A DNA stretch of 64,000 nt from Rhodobacterales bacterium (GCA_008107755.1 VIRH01000124.1:62001-126000); one strand, 5' to 3'. Numbered from the stretch's first letter, positions 1 through 9,247 are shown. Translations and numbers: made by a program. The notes: a model not told the origin generated them from the letters alone.

Positions 1-494
1 TATTCCTCAATCCACCGGCGGTAGGGATTGTCGGAAAGATCCGTCGCCTGTGACTTCAGCGTGGCACCAATTTCGGCGTAGCCGAGGATGCAGGGCGCCA
101 GCGCCGTCTGGAGGTCGAGGAGATCGCCAGACATGCCCGCATCCAGCACAAAGCGCGTATAGGCCATTGTTGATGTGTCTTCGCGCGCGGCCTCGATAGC
201 TTCGCGGGACATTCCCCAACCGCGGCACATCTCCAGATGAAGTTCCAGTTCGACATCCAGTATGGCCTTCACGCCTTCCAGGGCGTGACGCATGTCACCC
301 ATGGACGGGCTCTTGTAAACGGCCAACGCATATGCGCGCGCGAACTGGATGAGGAAAAGATAGTCCTGAACGAGATAGTGGCGGAAACACGCCTGCGGCA
401 AAGTCGCGCCACCGAGACGCAAGACAAATTCGTGGCGGGTGTAGGCATCCCATTGCTGAGCGGCATCCGCTTTCAGCTGTTCAAAGAGGCTCAT
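1..494 (-). CDS. tenA: TenA family protein (thiaminase II / aminopyrimidine aminohydrolase), 3' part missing
   Basis: The reading frame starts at ATG 494 and stays open to the window edge (164 codons seen), so the C-terminus lies outside. TenA proteins hydrolyse 4-amino-5-aminomethyl-2-methylpyrimidine or thiamin in thiamin salvage in the cytosol. The all-helical pattern fits: QDYLF near residue 44 carries the expected pyrimidine-binding Asp, and APCILGYAEIG near residue 137 carries the family's catalytic Cys. It begins 46 bp after the sufA stop with no terminator between, so it is probably the last visible gene of the suf transcript. A weak GCGAG precedes the start. The family call is firm; the exact substrate (salvage or full thiaminase) is not decided by sequence. 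Confidence 0.88.
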   Translation of the reverse strand, partial: MSLFEQLKADAAQQWDAYTRHEFVLRLGGATLPQACFRHYLVQDYLFLIQFARAYALAVYKSPSMGDMRHALEGVKAILDVELELHLEMCRGWGMSREAIEAAREDTSTMAYTRFVLDAGMSGDLLDLQTALAPCILGYAEIGATLKSQATDLSDNPYRRWIEE

Positions 495-540
495 GTTTCT
501 CGCTGAATTCGCATGGACGTCAGGACGACTGTGGGCAAGA

Positions 541-918
541 TCAGTGTGCGAAAGCGCTCAGATCAGCTTCCTGAAGGGAAACCGATTCACCGCAACCGCA
601 GGCCGACACCTCATTCGGATTCTTGAACACGAAACCGGAGCGGAACTTGGTCACCTCGAAGTCCATCTCGGTGCCCAGAAGAAACAGGACCGCGGACGGA
701 TCGACAAAAAGCTTGGCACCCTTTTCTTCAATCTGGTCGTCACCTACCTGAACCTCATCGACCAGGTCCATGGTGTATTCCATGCCGGCACAGCCGCCCT
801 TCTTGATGCCAATTCGCAAACCGAGTGCGTTCTTGTCGGAATTCTCGACAAGCTCCTTCACCCGATCCGCAGCTGCGTCCGTCAGTGTCATTACCTGGAA
901 TTTTCCGGCGGAAGCCAT
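541..918 (-). CDS. sufA: SufA/IscA-type Fe-S cluster carrier (HesB family)
   Basis: This is an A-type carrier that receives Fe-S clusters from the SufBCD scaffold and passes them to apo-proteins. The 125 aa product has the three invariant cysteines: Cys43 in GGCAGM, and Cys107 and Cys109 in the C-terminal ACGCG motif. I chose ATG 918 because a GAGG stands 5 bases upstream and homologues start here; the frame is open to a TTG at 945, but that would add nine non-conserved residues. It is the last suf gene of the operon, 84 bp after sufT. Whether it serves [2Fe-2S] or [4Fe-4S] targets cannot be read from the sequence. Confidence 0.93.
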   Translation of the reverse strand: MASAGKFQVMTLTDAAADRVKELVENSDKNALGLRIGIKKGGCAGMEYTMDLVDEVQVGDDQIEEKGAKLFVDPSAVLFLLGTEMDFEVTKFRSGFVFKNPNEVSACGCGESVSLQEADLSAFAH

Positions 919-1002
919 GTTTTCCTCGTTTCGTCCGTTGGACAAGTGATGTGTTCCAAAGCTGATATGGTGTCTCAGCTTATGAGATGAAAGGTGCCAG
1001 GT

Positions 1003-1398
1003 TCAATACCAGTTGAGTGCAACCTTTGCCTCGTCGGACATCCGGTCCGGCGACCAGGGAGGATCGAAGACCATGTCGACATTGACAGGCCCGACGCCGG
1101 CGACGGCCGAGACTGCATTCTCGACCCAGCCCGGCATCTCGCCGGCCACAGGACAGCCGGGAGCTGTCAGCGTCATGTCGATATTCACCGATCGATCGTC
1201 ATCGATGTCGACCTTGTAGATCAAGCCGAGCTCATAGATGTCACAGGGGATCTCGGGATCGTAGACGGTTTTCAGGGCGCCTACGATGTCCGTCGTCAGC
1301 CGATCGAGTTCCTCGACAGGTATGGCGCTTTTGGCAGACACTTCCGCCTGCAGTTCCTCGCCCGCGGCATTGGTGTCGATGGTGGTTACGTCTTCCAT
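1003..1398 (-). CDS. sufT: SUF-system Fe-S assembly protein SufT (DUF59/MIP18 family)
   Basis: The 131 aa protein has an MIP18/PaaD-like DUF59 domain covering roughly residues 30-128. Visible motifs are DPEIPCDIYELGLIY and TAPGCPVAGEMP, whose Cys is typical of this family. The N-terminal 30 residues are variable and acidic. DUF59 proteins in suf operons assist maturation of [4Fe-4S] proteins, probably as an auxiliary carrier. The gene begins 13 bp after the sufS stop and precedes sufA, so it is co-transcribed. The family assignment is strong; the biochemical role is inferred from context and from studied SufT homologues. Confidence 0.9.
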   Translation of the reverse strand: MEDVTTIDTNAAGEELQAEVSAKSAIPVEELDRLTTDIVGALKTVYDPEIPCDIYELGLIYKVDIDDDRSVNIDMTLTAPGCPVAGEMPGWVENAVSAVAGVGPVNVDMVFDPPWSPDRMSDEAKVALNWY

Positions 1399-1411
1399 GA
1401 TGGGTCCGTCC

Positions 1412-2668
1412 TTACCCGAAAAAGCTCTGTGCCCTCAGAAGGGCATCATGAAGGGCATCCACTTCAGCTCTCGTGTTGTAGAGCCCGAAACTTGCCCGAC
1501 ATGTAGAGGTCACGCCGTATTTTGCCAAGAGTGGCTGGGCACAGTGGGTACCGGCGCGAACGGCAACCCCTGCCCTGTCGATGATCGTCGCCACATCATG
1601 GGCGTGTGCGCCCTCTATTTCAAACGAAACGATGGCTCCCTTGCCCGGAGCGTTTCCAAAGATACGCAGCGAGTTGATTTCCCTGAGGCGCTGATGGGCA
1701 TAGTCCTTCAGATCGGCTTCGTGCCTTGAAATGTTCTCGCGGCCGAGCGAATCCATGTAGTCGAGCGCGGCTCCAAGGCCAATCGCCTGCACGATTGGCG
1801 GGGTGCCCGCTTCAAATCGATGCGGCGGCTCATTGTAGGTAACAACATCCTCCGTGACGTCGAGAATCATCTCTCCACCGCCATTGAAGGGACGCAACGC
1901 ATCGAGGCGCTCCGGCTTGGCCCACAGGACGCCGATGCCCGTCGGGCCGTAGACTTTATGTCCGGTGAAGACATAGTAGTCGCAATCAAGATCCCGCACA
2001 TCGACGGGCATGTGCACAGCGGCCTGACTTCCGTCGACCAGCACGGGAATTCCGCGGTCATGGGCGATGCGGCACACTTCCTTGATCGGTACCACGGTGC
2101 CGAGGACATTGGACATATGCGTCAGCGCCACAAGCCGCGTCTTGTCCGTCAGGGAATCGGCAAAAGCATCGAGATCGAACGACCCGTCCTCACGGACATA
2201 CAGCCAGACCAGCTTTGCGCCGTTCCGTTCGCGGTGGAAGTGCCAGGGAACGATGTTGGAGTGGTGCTCCATGATCGACAGAACGATCTCGCCGCCGTCC
2301 GAAAAATAGTCAGGTCCCAGACCGTAGGAAACGAGATTGATGGCCTCTGTCGTCGATTTGGTGAAGACCACCTCGTCCACGGAAGGCGCATTCAGGAAGC
2401 GGCGCACTTTTTCTCGAGCGGCTTCATAGGCGTCCGTCGCAGCGTTCGAGAGAAAATGCAGCCCGCGATGGACGTTGGCATATTCTTCCGTGTAGGCCTT
2501 CTCGATCACGTCGAGCACCTGTCGCGGTTTCTGCGCCGATGCGCCATTGTCGAGGTAAACCAAAGGCTTGCCGTAGACCTCGCGCGACAGGATCGGAAAA
2601 TCCCGGCGAACGGTCTCAACATCATATCCAGCTGCCTGAACGGTCTCTTGTGCGATTGCGCCCGTCAT
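1412..2668 (-). CDS. sufS: Cysteine desulfurase SufS (class II)
   Basis: This PLP enzyme takes sulfur from L-cysteine, giving alanine and a protein persulfide for Fe-S assembly. The 418 aa length is normal. Lys238 in FTGHKVYGPTGIG binds PLP, and Cys376 in RAGTHCAQPLL is the persulfide-carrying residue of class II enzymes. I start at ATG 2668, where AGGAG lies about 9 bases upstream; the frame is open further to 2776 but that stretch is Arg-rich and not conserved. A 257 bp gap separates it from sufD, long for this operon, with GC-rich inverted stretches but no clear terminator. The SufE or SufU partner is not in the window. Confidence 0.95.
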   Translation of the reverse strand: MTGAIAQETVQAAGYDVETVRRDFPILSREVYGKPLVYLDNGASAQKPRQVLDVIEKAYTEEYANVHRGLHFLSNAATDAYEAAREKVRRFLNAPSVDEVVFTKSTTEAINLVSYGLGPDYFSDGGEIVLSIMEHHSNIVPWHFHRERNGAKLVWLYVREDGSFDLDAFADSLTDKTRLVALTHMSNVLGTVVPIKEVCRIAHDRGIPVLVDGSQAAVHMPVDVRDLDCDYYVFTGHKVYGPTGIGVLWAKPERLDALRPFNGGGEMILDVTEDVVTYNEPPHRFEAGTPPIVQAIGLGAALDYMDSLGRENISRHEADLKDYAHQRLREINSLRIFGNAPGKGAIVSFEIEGAHAHDVATIIDRAGVAVRAGTHCAQPLLAKYGVTSTCRASFGLYNTRAEVDALHDALLRAQSFFG

Positions 2669-2925
2669 GCGGTGCTGCTCCTGTTGCGGTTTCCGCGGGC
2701 GTCCCTCCTGGAGGAGCCGCAGGGAAGGTCGCCGCGCCAGTCCTCTTGCGGACGAGGCGGCAACGGAGAATTTCAAGGCGAAAGCCGGACTATGGCCCGG
2801 CCTTCTTCGTGATATCCGGCCCGGCCGGTTCGGTGCGATCCGTCTGACGATGCCACCTGCATGCGCGCAAGTGGAGCTTCAGGGACGGCTGGAAACCATC
2901 CGCCCATCAGACTTGACCATTTGGC

Positions 2926-4245
2926 CTAGTGGCTTGCGAGCCAATCGCGAACGCGCTCTTCAAGGCCTTCGGTGACGTACTCCTCTCCGAATTCCTCAAT
3001 CGCTTCCGACAGGAAAGCCAGGACCAGCAGTGTCCTGGCTTCGGCTTCCGGAATGCCCCTGGCGCGGAGATAGAAAAGGAGGTCCTCATCAATCTCGCCA
3101 CTTGTGGCCCCATGCGCACATAGGACGTCGTCAGCGAAGATCTCAAGCTCCGGCTTGTTGGCCATCTCCGCTTCTTCGGAAAGAAGCAGCGCCTGCGTCA
3201 TCATTTCACCGTCGGTCTTTTGTGCATGTGGTGCAACGTTGATGCGGCCCTGATAGACCCCCTTTGCACGACCGTCGAGCACGGTTTTGAAGAATTCCCG
3301 GCTGTTGCAGTGGGGAACCGCGTGATCGACAATCAATGTCTGATCGGCAAGATCCTCCCCGCCCGCCATCGACACCCCGTAGATCTTCGCTTCGGAGTTT
3401 TCTCCGGTAAAATTCACGAACTGCTGATTCCGTGCGAAGCGTGTCCCGGCAATGAAACCGAGCGACTTGAAGGTCGCGTCGGCCCCCAGCGTTGCAATGG
3501 ACGTCAGGAGACGCGCGGATCTGGCGTTTCCGACCACCAGGCGCGTCGTCGCCAGAGTTGCTCCGTCAGCGACCTGATAATCGAAGACCGCATTCAGCTC
3601 GCCGTCCCCCGTATCGCCGATGAACGTTTCCAGAAGCCGAAGCTGCGCGCCCTTTGCCAGGTCAATCCGGCTACGGGTCACAGCAGCCCCTTCGGCGCTG
3701 GCAACATGCACGACCTCAACCGGTTTCGTCACGACCTTGCCTTCGCCTACACTCAGCGCGACGCCGCCCTGAATGAATGCTGTGTTCAAAGCGACGGTTC
3801 CATCCTGCGGGCCAGTCTTCGGAAAGGCGAGATTGGTCGCGCCGTCGGGTCCTGACAGAAGTTCGTTGAAGTCCGTCAGCGAGACTCCCTCTGCCGCCAG
3901 TGGCTCCACGTCGGACAATTCGGGCTGAAAGTCGCCGTTTGCAATCACGATCCGATATCTGTCGAGACCAGAGAAACAATCCGTCGCCTGCAACACGTCG
4001 CGTGCAGCTGCCACATCCGCCTTTGGCGCCAGAGGCGCAGCGGACTTCATGAAGGCGCGCAGATCGGAATACTTGTATTCCTCCACCCGGCGGTGCGGCA
4101 GACCCCGATCGCGGATCTGGCCGACGGCTGCCTCGCGCCGAGCGCTGACGTCTGCCGATCCTGCAAGTTGATCTCTGCCGGCATCGAACCTGGCAATCAG
4201 GTCGTCTTCCGCCTGGGTGTTTTTTATGGGTGCACTTGCGTTCAT
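2926..4245 (-). CDS. sufD: Fe-S cluster assembly protein SufD
   Basis: SufD is the SufB paralogue of the SufBC2D scaffold on which clusters are built. The 439 aa protein has the expected layout: a variable helical N-terminus (residues 1-100), a right-handed beta-helix core, and a C-terminal helical domain with CAHGATSGEIDEDLLFYLR near residue 380, which holds the conserved Cys-x-His used at the SufB-SufD interface. The HGA/AHG signature followed by a GIPEAEAR helix is diagnostic. It starts 14 bp after the sufC stop. Confidence 0.95.
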   Translation of the reverse strand: MNASAPIKNTQAEDDLIARFDAGRDQLAGSADVSARREAAVGQIRDRGLPHRRVEEYKYSDLRAFMKSAAPLAPKADVAAARDVLQATDCFSGLDRYRIVIANGDFQPELSDVEPLAAEGVSLTDFNELLSGPDGATNLAFPKTGPQDGTVALNTAFIQGGVALSVGEGKVVTKPVEVVHVASAEGAAVTRSRIDLAKGAQLRLLETFIGDTGDGELNAVFDYQVADGATLATTRLVVGNARSARLLTSIATLGADATFKSLGFIAGTRFARNQQFVNFTGENSEAKIYGVSMAGGEDLADQTLIVDHAVPHCNSREFFKTVLDGRAKGVYQGRINVAPHAQKTDGEMMTQALLLSEEAEMANKPELEIFADDVLCAHGATSGEIDEDLLFYLRARGIPEAEARTLLVLAFLSEAIEEFGEEYVTEGLEERVRDWLASH

Positions 4246-4259
4246 ATCGCTTCGCTCCC

Positions 4260-5015
4260 TCAGGCCGCCGCGTCGACGTAGTCGGCGTAACCGTTCTTTT
4301 CAAGTTCAAGCGCAAGGCTCTTGTCACCGGTCTTCACGATCCGGCCACGGGACAGCACATGGACCACGTCCGGCACAATGTGATCGAGCAGGCGCTGATA
4401 GTGTGTGATCACGACCATTGCACGCTCGGGCGAGCGAAGCTTGTTGACGCCGTCAGAAACAATACGCAGGGCGTCGATGTCCAGACCGGAGTCGGTTTCA
4501 TCAAGCACGCAAAGCTTCGGCTCAAGCAGCGACATCTGAAGGATTTCGGCACGCTTCTTCTCGCCACCCGAGAAACCGACGTTGAGCGGCCGCTTCAGCA
4601 TGTCCATGGAGACGTTCAGATGGGCAGCTGCATCCTTCACCCGCTTCATGAAGTCGGGAATGGAGAGCGTATCCTCGCCTCGCGCCTTGCGCTGTGCATT
4701 CATCGCGGTCTTGAGGAATTCCATGGTCGCCACACCCGGAATTTCGATCGGGTACTGGAACGCAAGGAACATGCCGGCCGCGGCGCGCTCGTCCGGCTCG
4801 AGTTCCAGAAGGTTCACGCCGTTGAACAGGATCTCCCCTTCAGTAACCTCATAGTCATCCTTGCCGGCAAGAATGTAGGACAGCGTGGACTTGCCGGAGC
4901 CGTTCGGACCCATGATGGCATGCACTTCCCCAGCCTTGACGGTGAGGTCGATGCCACGAAGGATTTCGGTTTCATCCTCGGCGATGCGAGCGTGAAGGTT
5001 TTTGATCTCAAGCAT
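4260..5015 (-). CDS. sufC: Fe-S cluster assembly ATPase SufC
   Basis: SufC is the ABC-type ATPase of the SufBCD scaffold. The 251 aa protein has Walker A GPNGSGKST (about residue 35), the SufC signature FSGGEKKRAEILQM, Walker B with DETDSGLD, and the H-loop VITHYQRLL. I chose ATG 5015 because the protein then starts MLEIKNLHA, as in homologues. The start lies inside the end of the preceding small membrane-protein gene (8 bp overlap), which suggests translational coupling. Soluble and cytosolic, without membrane segments. Confidence 0.96.
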   Translation of the reverse strand: MLEIKNLHARIAEDETEILRGIDLTVKAGEVHAIMGPNGSGKSTLSYILAGKDDYEVTEGEILFNGVNLLELEPDERAAAGMFLAFQYPIEIPGVATMEFLKTAMNAQRKARGEDTLSIPDFMKRVKDAAAHLNVSMDMLKRPLNVGFSGGEKKRAEILQMSLLEPKLCVLDETDSGLDIDALRIVSDGVNKLRSPERAMVVITHYQRLLDHIVPDVVHVLSRGRIVKTGDKSLALELEKNGYADYVDAAA

Positions 5016-5370
5016 TTTGTGCTTCCATCGTCTTGTTCGTCTTGTCTTTTTCCATCGCCAGCTGGCGAAGGTCATGTTCTCTTTTTTTGCGGATCGCCAT
5101 CGAACTGCGCACCTTGACGGTGACGAAGGCAAGCGCCGAGATCGCGGTCGCTGCTCCAGAGTAGATCGCCATTGGCGGGTCAATCACGGCCAGGAACAAC
5201 GTTGCGAACAGCAGAAAACCGAAAAGCGAACCGAGGAAAAGCTCGGCAAGGTAGACACGCATGTATCTGGACTGGTCCTGGAATCCGACCTTACCTGCCA
5301 TGCGTTTGCCGGCGGCCTGAATCTGAGCCTTGGCCATGCCTAGATCTAGATGTTCGGACCCGAGCCCCAT
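5008..5370 (-). CDS. Small membrane protein between sufB and sufC
   Basis: A 120 aa protein of unknown function. It has an amphipathic N-terminus (about residues 1-38), two predicted membrane helices with a short turn at DPPM (about residues 39-65 and 68-86, rich in L/F/A), and a highly charged C-terminal tail with KKREHDLRQ and EKDKTNKT. ATG 5370 has GGAAG about 6 bases upstream, and the stop overlaps the sufC start by 8 bp, so it is translated within the suf transcript. A gene of this sort sits at the same place in some related alphaproteobacteria, but I know no assigned role. A membrane anchor or partner for SufBC is possible and unproven. Confidence 0.8.
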   Translation of the reverse strand: MGLGSEHLDLGMAKAQIQAAGKRMAGKVGFQDQSRYMRVYLAELFLGSLFGFLLFATLFLAVIDPPMAIYSGAATAISALAFVTVKVRSSMAIRKKREHDLRQLAMEKDKTNKTMEAQNA

Positions 5371-5438
5371 CTTGTCTTCCTTTTATCCAATTCGGTCAGA
5401 GCTGCTCCGTCTGATCTTCTTCGTCGAATGGTCGCGGC

Positions 5439-6911
5439 TTAACCGACAGATCCTTCCAGACTGATCGAGATCAGCTTCTGCGCTTCGACGGCAAATTCCA
5501 TCGGCAGCTGCTGGATCACGTCCTTGACGAAGCCATTGACGATAAGCGCCACAGCTTCTTCTTCCGACAGACCGCGCTGCTGGCAATAGAACATCTGATC
5601 GTCGGAGATCTTGGATGTCGTCGCCTCGTGCTCGAACTGTGCGGATGCGTTCTTGCTCTCGATGTACGGCACTGTATGCGCGCCGCACTCCTGACCGATC
5701 AGCAGCGAGTCACACTGGGTGAAGTTTCTCGCGTGGGACGCCTTGCGATGGGCCGAAATCAATCCGCGATAGGTATTTTCCGACTTGCCGGCGGAGATGC
5801 CCTTCGAAATCACCCGGCTGGACGTGTTCTTGCCCAGATGGATCATCTTTGTACCGCTGTCGATCTGCTGGTGACCGTTGGAAACCGCGATCGAATAAAA
5901 CTCGCCGCGCGAGTTGTCGCCGCGCAGAATGCAGGAGGGGTACTTCCAGGTGATCGCCGATCCGGTCTCGACCTGCGTCCAGGAGATCTTGGAATTCTTG
6001 CCGCGGCAATCCCCACGCTTGGTAACGAAATTGTAGATGCCGCCCTTGCCGTCCTTGTCGCCCGGAAACCAGTTCTGAACCGTGGAATACTTGATTTCCG
6101 CATCGTCGAGCGCGATCAGTTCAACGACTGCGGCGTGCAGCTGATTTTCATCGCGCTGCGGAGCCGTGCACCCTTCGAGATAGGAAACATACGCCCCCTT
6201 CTCGGCAATGATCAGCGTGCGCTCGAACTGGCCTGTGTTCTGCTCGTTGATGCGGAAGTACGTAGACAGCTCCATCGGGCAACGGACGCCTTCCGGGACA
6301 TAGACGAACGAACCGTCAGAAAACACGGCAGAGTTCAGGGTGGCGTAGTAATTGTCCGTCACCGGAACAACGGACCCGAGGTATTTCTTGACCAGATCCG
6401 GATATTCGCGAAGAGCCTCGGAAATCGAGCAGAAGATGACGCCCGCTTTCTTCAGTTCATCCTTGAAGGTAGTCACGACCGAGACCGAGTCGAACACAGC
6501 ATCGACAGCAACACGGTTCTTCGGCTCAACGCCAGCCAGAATTTCCTGTTCGGAAAGCGGAATACCGAGCTTTGCATAGGTCGCAAGCAGCTCCGGATCG
6601 ACTTCATCCAGGCTTTTCGGTCCTTCGACGGATTTCGGTGAGGCCCAGTAGTAAAGCTCGTTGAAGTCAATCTTCGGATATGAAACCCGTGCCCAGGTCG
6701 GCTCTTCCATCTGCCGGAAGCGGCGCAGGGCATCAAGGCGCCATTCGGTCATCCAATCCGGTTCATTCTTCTTGGCGGACAGAAAACGGATCGTCTCTTC
6801 AGACAGGCCCTTGGCGCCCCGTTCGGATTCGATTTCCGTAACGAAGCCATATTTATACTGGTCAACATCGATGGCTTTCACACGATCGATTGTTTCCTGC
6901 ACAGCTGGCAT
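5439..6911 (-). CDS. sufB: Fe-S cluster assembly protein SufB
   Basis: SufB is the main scaffold subunit and acceptor of persulfide sulfur in SufBC2D. The 490 aa product is of usual length. Motifs include the N-terminal [25 protein letters not shown], the central [20 protein letters not shown] with the conserved Cys, and the C-terminal [18 protein letters not shown] and [22 protein letters not shown] 6911 is chosen for the GGAGG seven bases upstream; an in-frame extension to 6965 lacks conservation. It lies 107 bp after the class I desulfurase and 68 bp before the small membrane protein. Confidence 0.97.
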   Translation of the reverse strand: MPAVQETIDRVKAIDVDQYKYGFVTEIESERGAKGLSEETIRFLSAKKNEPDWMTEWRLDALRRFRQMEEPTWARVSYPKIDFNELYYWASPKSVEGPKSLDEVDPELLATYAKLGIPLSEQEILAGVEPKNRVAVDAVFDSVSVVTTFKDELKKAGVIFCSISEALREYPDLVKKYLGSVVPVTDNYYATLNSAVFSDGSFVYVPEGVRCPMELSTYFRINEQNTGQFERTLIIAEKGAYVSYLEGCTAPQRDENQLHAAVVELIALDDAEIKYSTVQNWFPGDKDGKGGIYNFVTKRGDCRGKNSKISWTQVETGSAITWKYPSCILRGDNSRGEFYSIAVSNGHQQIDSGTKMIHLGKNTSSRVISKGISAGKSENTYRGLISAHRKASHARNFTQCDSLLIGQECGAHTVPYIESKNASAQFEHEATTSKISDDQMFYCQQRGLSEEEAVALIVNGFVKDVIQQLPMEFAVEAQKLISISLEGSVG

Positions 6912-7018
6912 GCTTTGCCTCCATTCAGCGGGCCTCGTGCCCGCTTTCCTGCCTATTGGGTACACTCGGTCGGGACCGATTTCCCTGTTCTTCTCCGGCT
7001 TTCACCGAAATTTCCGGA

Positions 7019-8188
7019 TCAGGCCGCCTGATGGCGGGCCTGAGGATTAAGTCGTTCCACGATCTTGCACCAGACTTCGAGAAAGCGATCGACTTCAGCC
7101 TCCCCGTTCGCCCAGCCCAGACTTATTCTCAATGCACATCGGGCGAGATCATCCTCGACACCCATGGCCGTCAACACATGAGACACGGATACCTTGCCGG
7201 ACGAGCAAGCCGAACCGGAGGAAACGGAAACTCCCTCAAGATCGAAAGCGATCAGCGCTGTTTCCGCCAGCATGCCCGGCACTGCAAAACACACCGTGTT
7301 CGAAAGCCTTTCAACCGTTTCGCCGAAGATGACACACCCCGGACAGACGTCCCGCAGCCCTGTTTCCAGCTTTTCCTTCATATGAGCGAAATGGTCCGCA
7401 GTTGCACATTCTTCAAGTGCGGCAGTGGCAGCAGTGCCGAAACCGGCGATGGCAGCCACATTCTCGGTGCCGCCTCTGCGCCAGTTTTCCTGTCCGCCAC
7501 CGGTCAGAAGCGGGGACGGAACGCGCGCGGTCGATCGAACGACAACTGCGCCAATCCCCTGGGGTCCGCCAAACTTATGGGCGGACAACGTCAGGGCGTC
7601 GGCTTTCCAGCTCTCCATGTCGATCGGCATACGGCCTGCGGCCTGAACAGCATCGACATGGAAGAAATGGCCGTTTGCTTCTGCGATTTCCCCGATTGCA
7701 GCAAGCGGCTGCATGACACCGGTTTCGTTGTTCGCCGCCATGACGGAAACAAGGCCCGGCTCTCTTCCGACAACCAGTTCCTCCAACTCCGAAAGCTGAA
7801 CGACGCCGTTCCCGTCAACCGGCACAGGGATCTGATCGGCGACTGCAAATCGACCGCCGTTCAGGACCGAGGGATGCTCAACCGTGCTCTTGTAGAGTTT
7901 GTCGAGATAGACCGGCGCTCCCTGATCCTGCCAGACCGGAGTCAGCGCCGTCATATTGGCTTCAGTTCCGCCCGAAACGAAGGTCACCGCGCGGCTCCTG
8001 GCCCCGCAAAGCTTCGCCACGGCTTCGCGCGCCGCTTCTATCCTTGAGCGTGCCTGGCGACCGTGCGCATGAACCGACGACGCGTTTCCGGTGTCGTTCA
8101 GAACCTCGATCATCATGTCCCGCGCGCAAGGACGCAAAGGCGCACCTGCGTTGTTATCGAGATAAATCGGGTCTGAGCGACGCGGCAT
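7019..8188 (-). CDS. Cysteine desulfurase, class I (NifS/IscS type), first gene of the suf operon
   Basis: This PLP-dependent desulfurase is of the IscS/NifS class, distinct from the SufS encoded 5 kb downstream. In the 389 aa protein the N-terminus reads IYLDNNAGAPLRP, the PLP lysine is in LSAHKFGGPQGIG, the SxH-type segment TENVAAI follows, and the catalytic Cys sits in SVSSGSACSSGK, the flexible class I loop. ATG 8188 has GAGG at good spacing. It heads the operon below an Irr-like box. Having both desulfurase classes in one suf operon is common in Hyphomicrobiales. It may feed SufBCD, or supply sulfur for tRNA thiolation; the sequence alone does not decide. Confidence 0.92.
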   Translation of the reverse strand: MPRRSDPIYLDNNAGAPLRPCARDMMIEVLNDTGNASSVHAHGRQARSRIEAAREAVAKLCGARSRAVTFVSGGTEANMTALTPVWQDQGAPVYLDKLYKSTVEHPSVLNGGRFAVADQIPVPVDGNGVVQLSELEELVVGREPGLVSVMAANNETGVMQPLAAIGEIAEANGHFFHVDAVQAAGRMPIDMESWKADALTLSAHKFGGPQGIGAVVVRSTARVPSPLLTGGGQENWRRGGTENVAAIAGFGTAATAALEECATADHFAHMKEKLETGLRDVCPGCVIFGETVERLSNTVCFAVPGMLAETALIAFDLEGVSVSSGSACSSGKVSVSHVLTAMGVEDDLARCALRISLGWANGEAEVDRFLEVWCKIVERLNPQARHQAA

Positions 8189-8345
8189 GACACCTCGTTG
8201 GGTCGATACGGGTTCTCGGCGGAGCCGAAAATTCGCATAATCGCCAAGTACATGTTCGAAAAACTTGAAATTTTCCGCTGCTGTGACGATAACACCACCA
8301 ACCGGTCGAACAGCGTATTGCCTGCCGATGGATGGCGATGCGAAC

Positions 8346-8362
8346 TTTCGAATAATTCTAAA
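8346..8362. promoter_or_regulatory. Irr-box (iron control element)-like palindrome upstream of the suf operon
   Basis: The site reads TTTCGAA-TAA-TTCTAAA, an inverted repeat of 7-base arms with one mismatch and a 3-base spacer. It resembles the iron control element bound by the heme-dependent Fur-family regulator Irr in alphaproteobacteria. It lies about 160 bp upstream of the class I desulfurase start and 120 bp upstream of the divergent hydrolase. Nearby TTCTAAA and TTTAGAC half-sites could be a second copy. Iron control of suf operons by Irr and/or RirA is known in rhizobia; this assignment is by resemblance. Confidence 0.55.
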
Positions 8363-8481
8363 CAGGGTTCTAAAAACTTGGAGACTAAGAGTCAAGTTTA
8401 GACTTACGGGAAACCACGTAACAAGACCCTACATGACGCGCGGAGTTCCCTGCGCAAAAAATGACAAGGACATAGCACTTC

Positions 8482-9150
8482 ATGCCTGAGGTGATCTTCA
8501 ACGGTCCCGCCGGCCGGCTCGAGGGCCGGTTCCATCCCGCAAAGAAACGCAACGCTCCGATCGCACTTGTGCTGCATCTGCATCCGCAGTTCGGCGGCAC
8601 GATGAACAATCAGATCGTCTACCAGATGTACTACATGTTCGCGCGACGCGGATTTGCGGTGCTTCGGTTCAATTTCCGGGGTGTCGGTCGATCCCAGGGA
8701 TCGTTCGACCATGGCCAGGGCGAACTCTCCGATGCCGCGGCAGCGCTCGATTGGGTGCAGACCGTTCATCCCGATGCGCGCGCCTGCTGGATTGCCGGCT
8801 TCTCCTTCGGGGCCTGGATCGGCATGCAGCTTCTGATGCGCCGTCCGGAAGTCGAAGGGTTCATTTCCGTGGCGCCGCCAGCCAACCTGCACGACTTCTC
8901 GTTCCTGGCCCCCTGCCCGTCCTCTGGACTTATCATTCATGGCGACAACGACAAGGTCGTGCCGCAGAAGGACGTTCAGACGCTGGTCGACAAGCTGAAG
9001 ACGCAAAAAGGAATCGTCATCGACCATGACACGGTTCCCGGCGCCAATCACTTCTTCGAAAAGGACATGGATCTTCTGATCGACAGGTGCGGAAACTATG
9101 TCGACGGAAGGCTGGGCCTGACGCCGAGCGACTACGTCCAGATCGACTGA
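8482..9150 (+). CDS. Alpha/beta hydrolase
   Basis: A 222 aa compact alpha/beta hydrolase. The oxyanion region is HLHPQFGGTMNN, the nucleophile elbow GFSFGA puts Ser near residue 109, the acid is in HGDNDKVV and the catalytic His in GANHFF. No signal peptide is visible, so it is likely cytosolic. Homologues are named after dienelactone-hydrolase or acyl-CoA-like hydrolases, but the substrate is unknown. It is divergent from the suf operon across a 293 bp promoter region and ends in its own intrinsic terminator, so it is probably monocistronic. Confidence 0.88.
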   Translation: MPEVIFNGPAGRLEGRFHPAKKRNAPIALVLHLHPQFGGTMNNQIVYQMYYMFARRGFAVLRFNFRGVGRSQGSFDHGQGELSDAAAALDWVQTVHPDARACWIAGFSFGAWIGMQLLMRRPEVEGFISVAPPANLHDFSFLAPCPSSGLIIHGDNDKVVPQKDVQTLVDKLKTQKGIVIDHDTVPGANHFFEKDMDLLIDRCGNYVDGRLGLTPSDYVQID

Positions 9151-9175
9151 ATTCGCTGCTTCTTCAAGCGATCTG

Positions 9176-9205
9176 AAAGCCCGCCGCTACTGCGGGCTTT
9201 TTTTT
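9176..9205 (+). terminator. Intrinsic terminator of the hydrolase gene
   Basis: Stem AAAGCCCGC / GCGGGCTTT with a 7-base loop, followed by a run of eight T, 26 bp after the stop codon at 9150. Confidence 0.9.
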
Positions 9206-9214
9206 GGACCTGAA

Positions 9215-9247
9215 CAAAAAAAGCCGCCGGACACATGGACCGGCGGC
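9215..9247 (-). terminator. Intrinsic terminator of the DUF2155 gene
   Basis: On the minus strand the stem GCCGCCGG / CCGGCGGC (9-base loop) is followed by seven T. It lies 41 bp past the DUF2155 stop and ends the transcript facing the hydrolase. Confidence 0.88.

Noticed and set aside
2669-2925. Missing small gene between sufD and sufS
   Set aside because: The 257 bp gap has an open frame continuous with sufS, but it is Arg-rich and not conserved; the sufS ribosome site is downstream of it.
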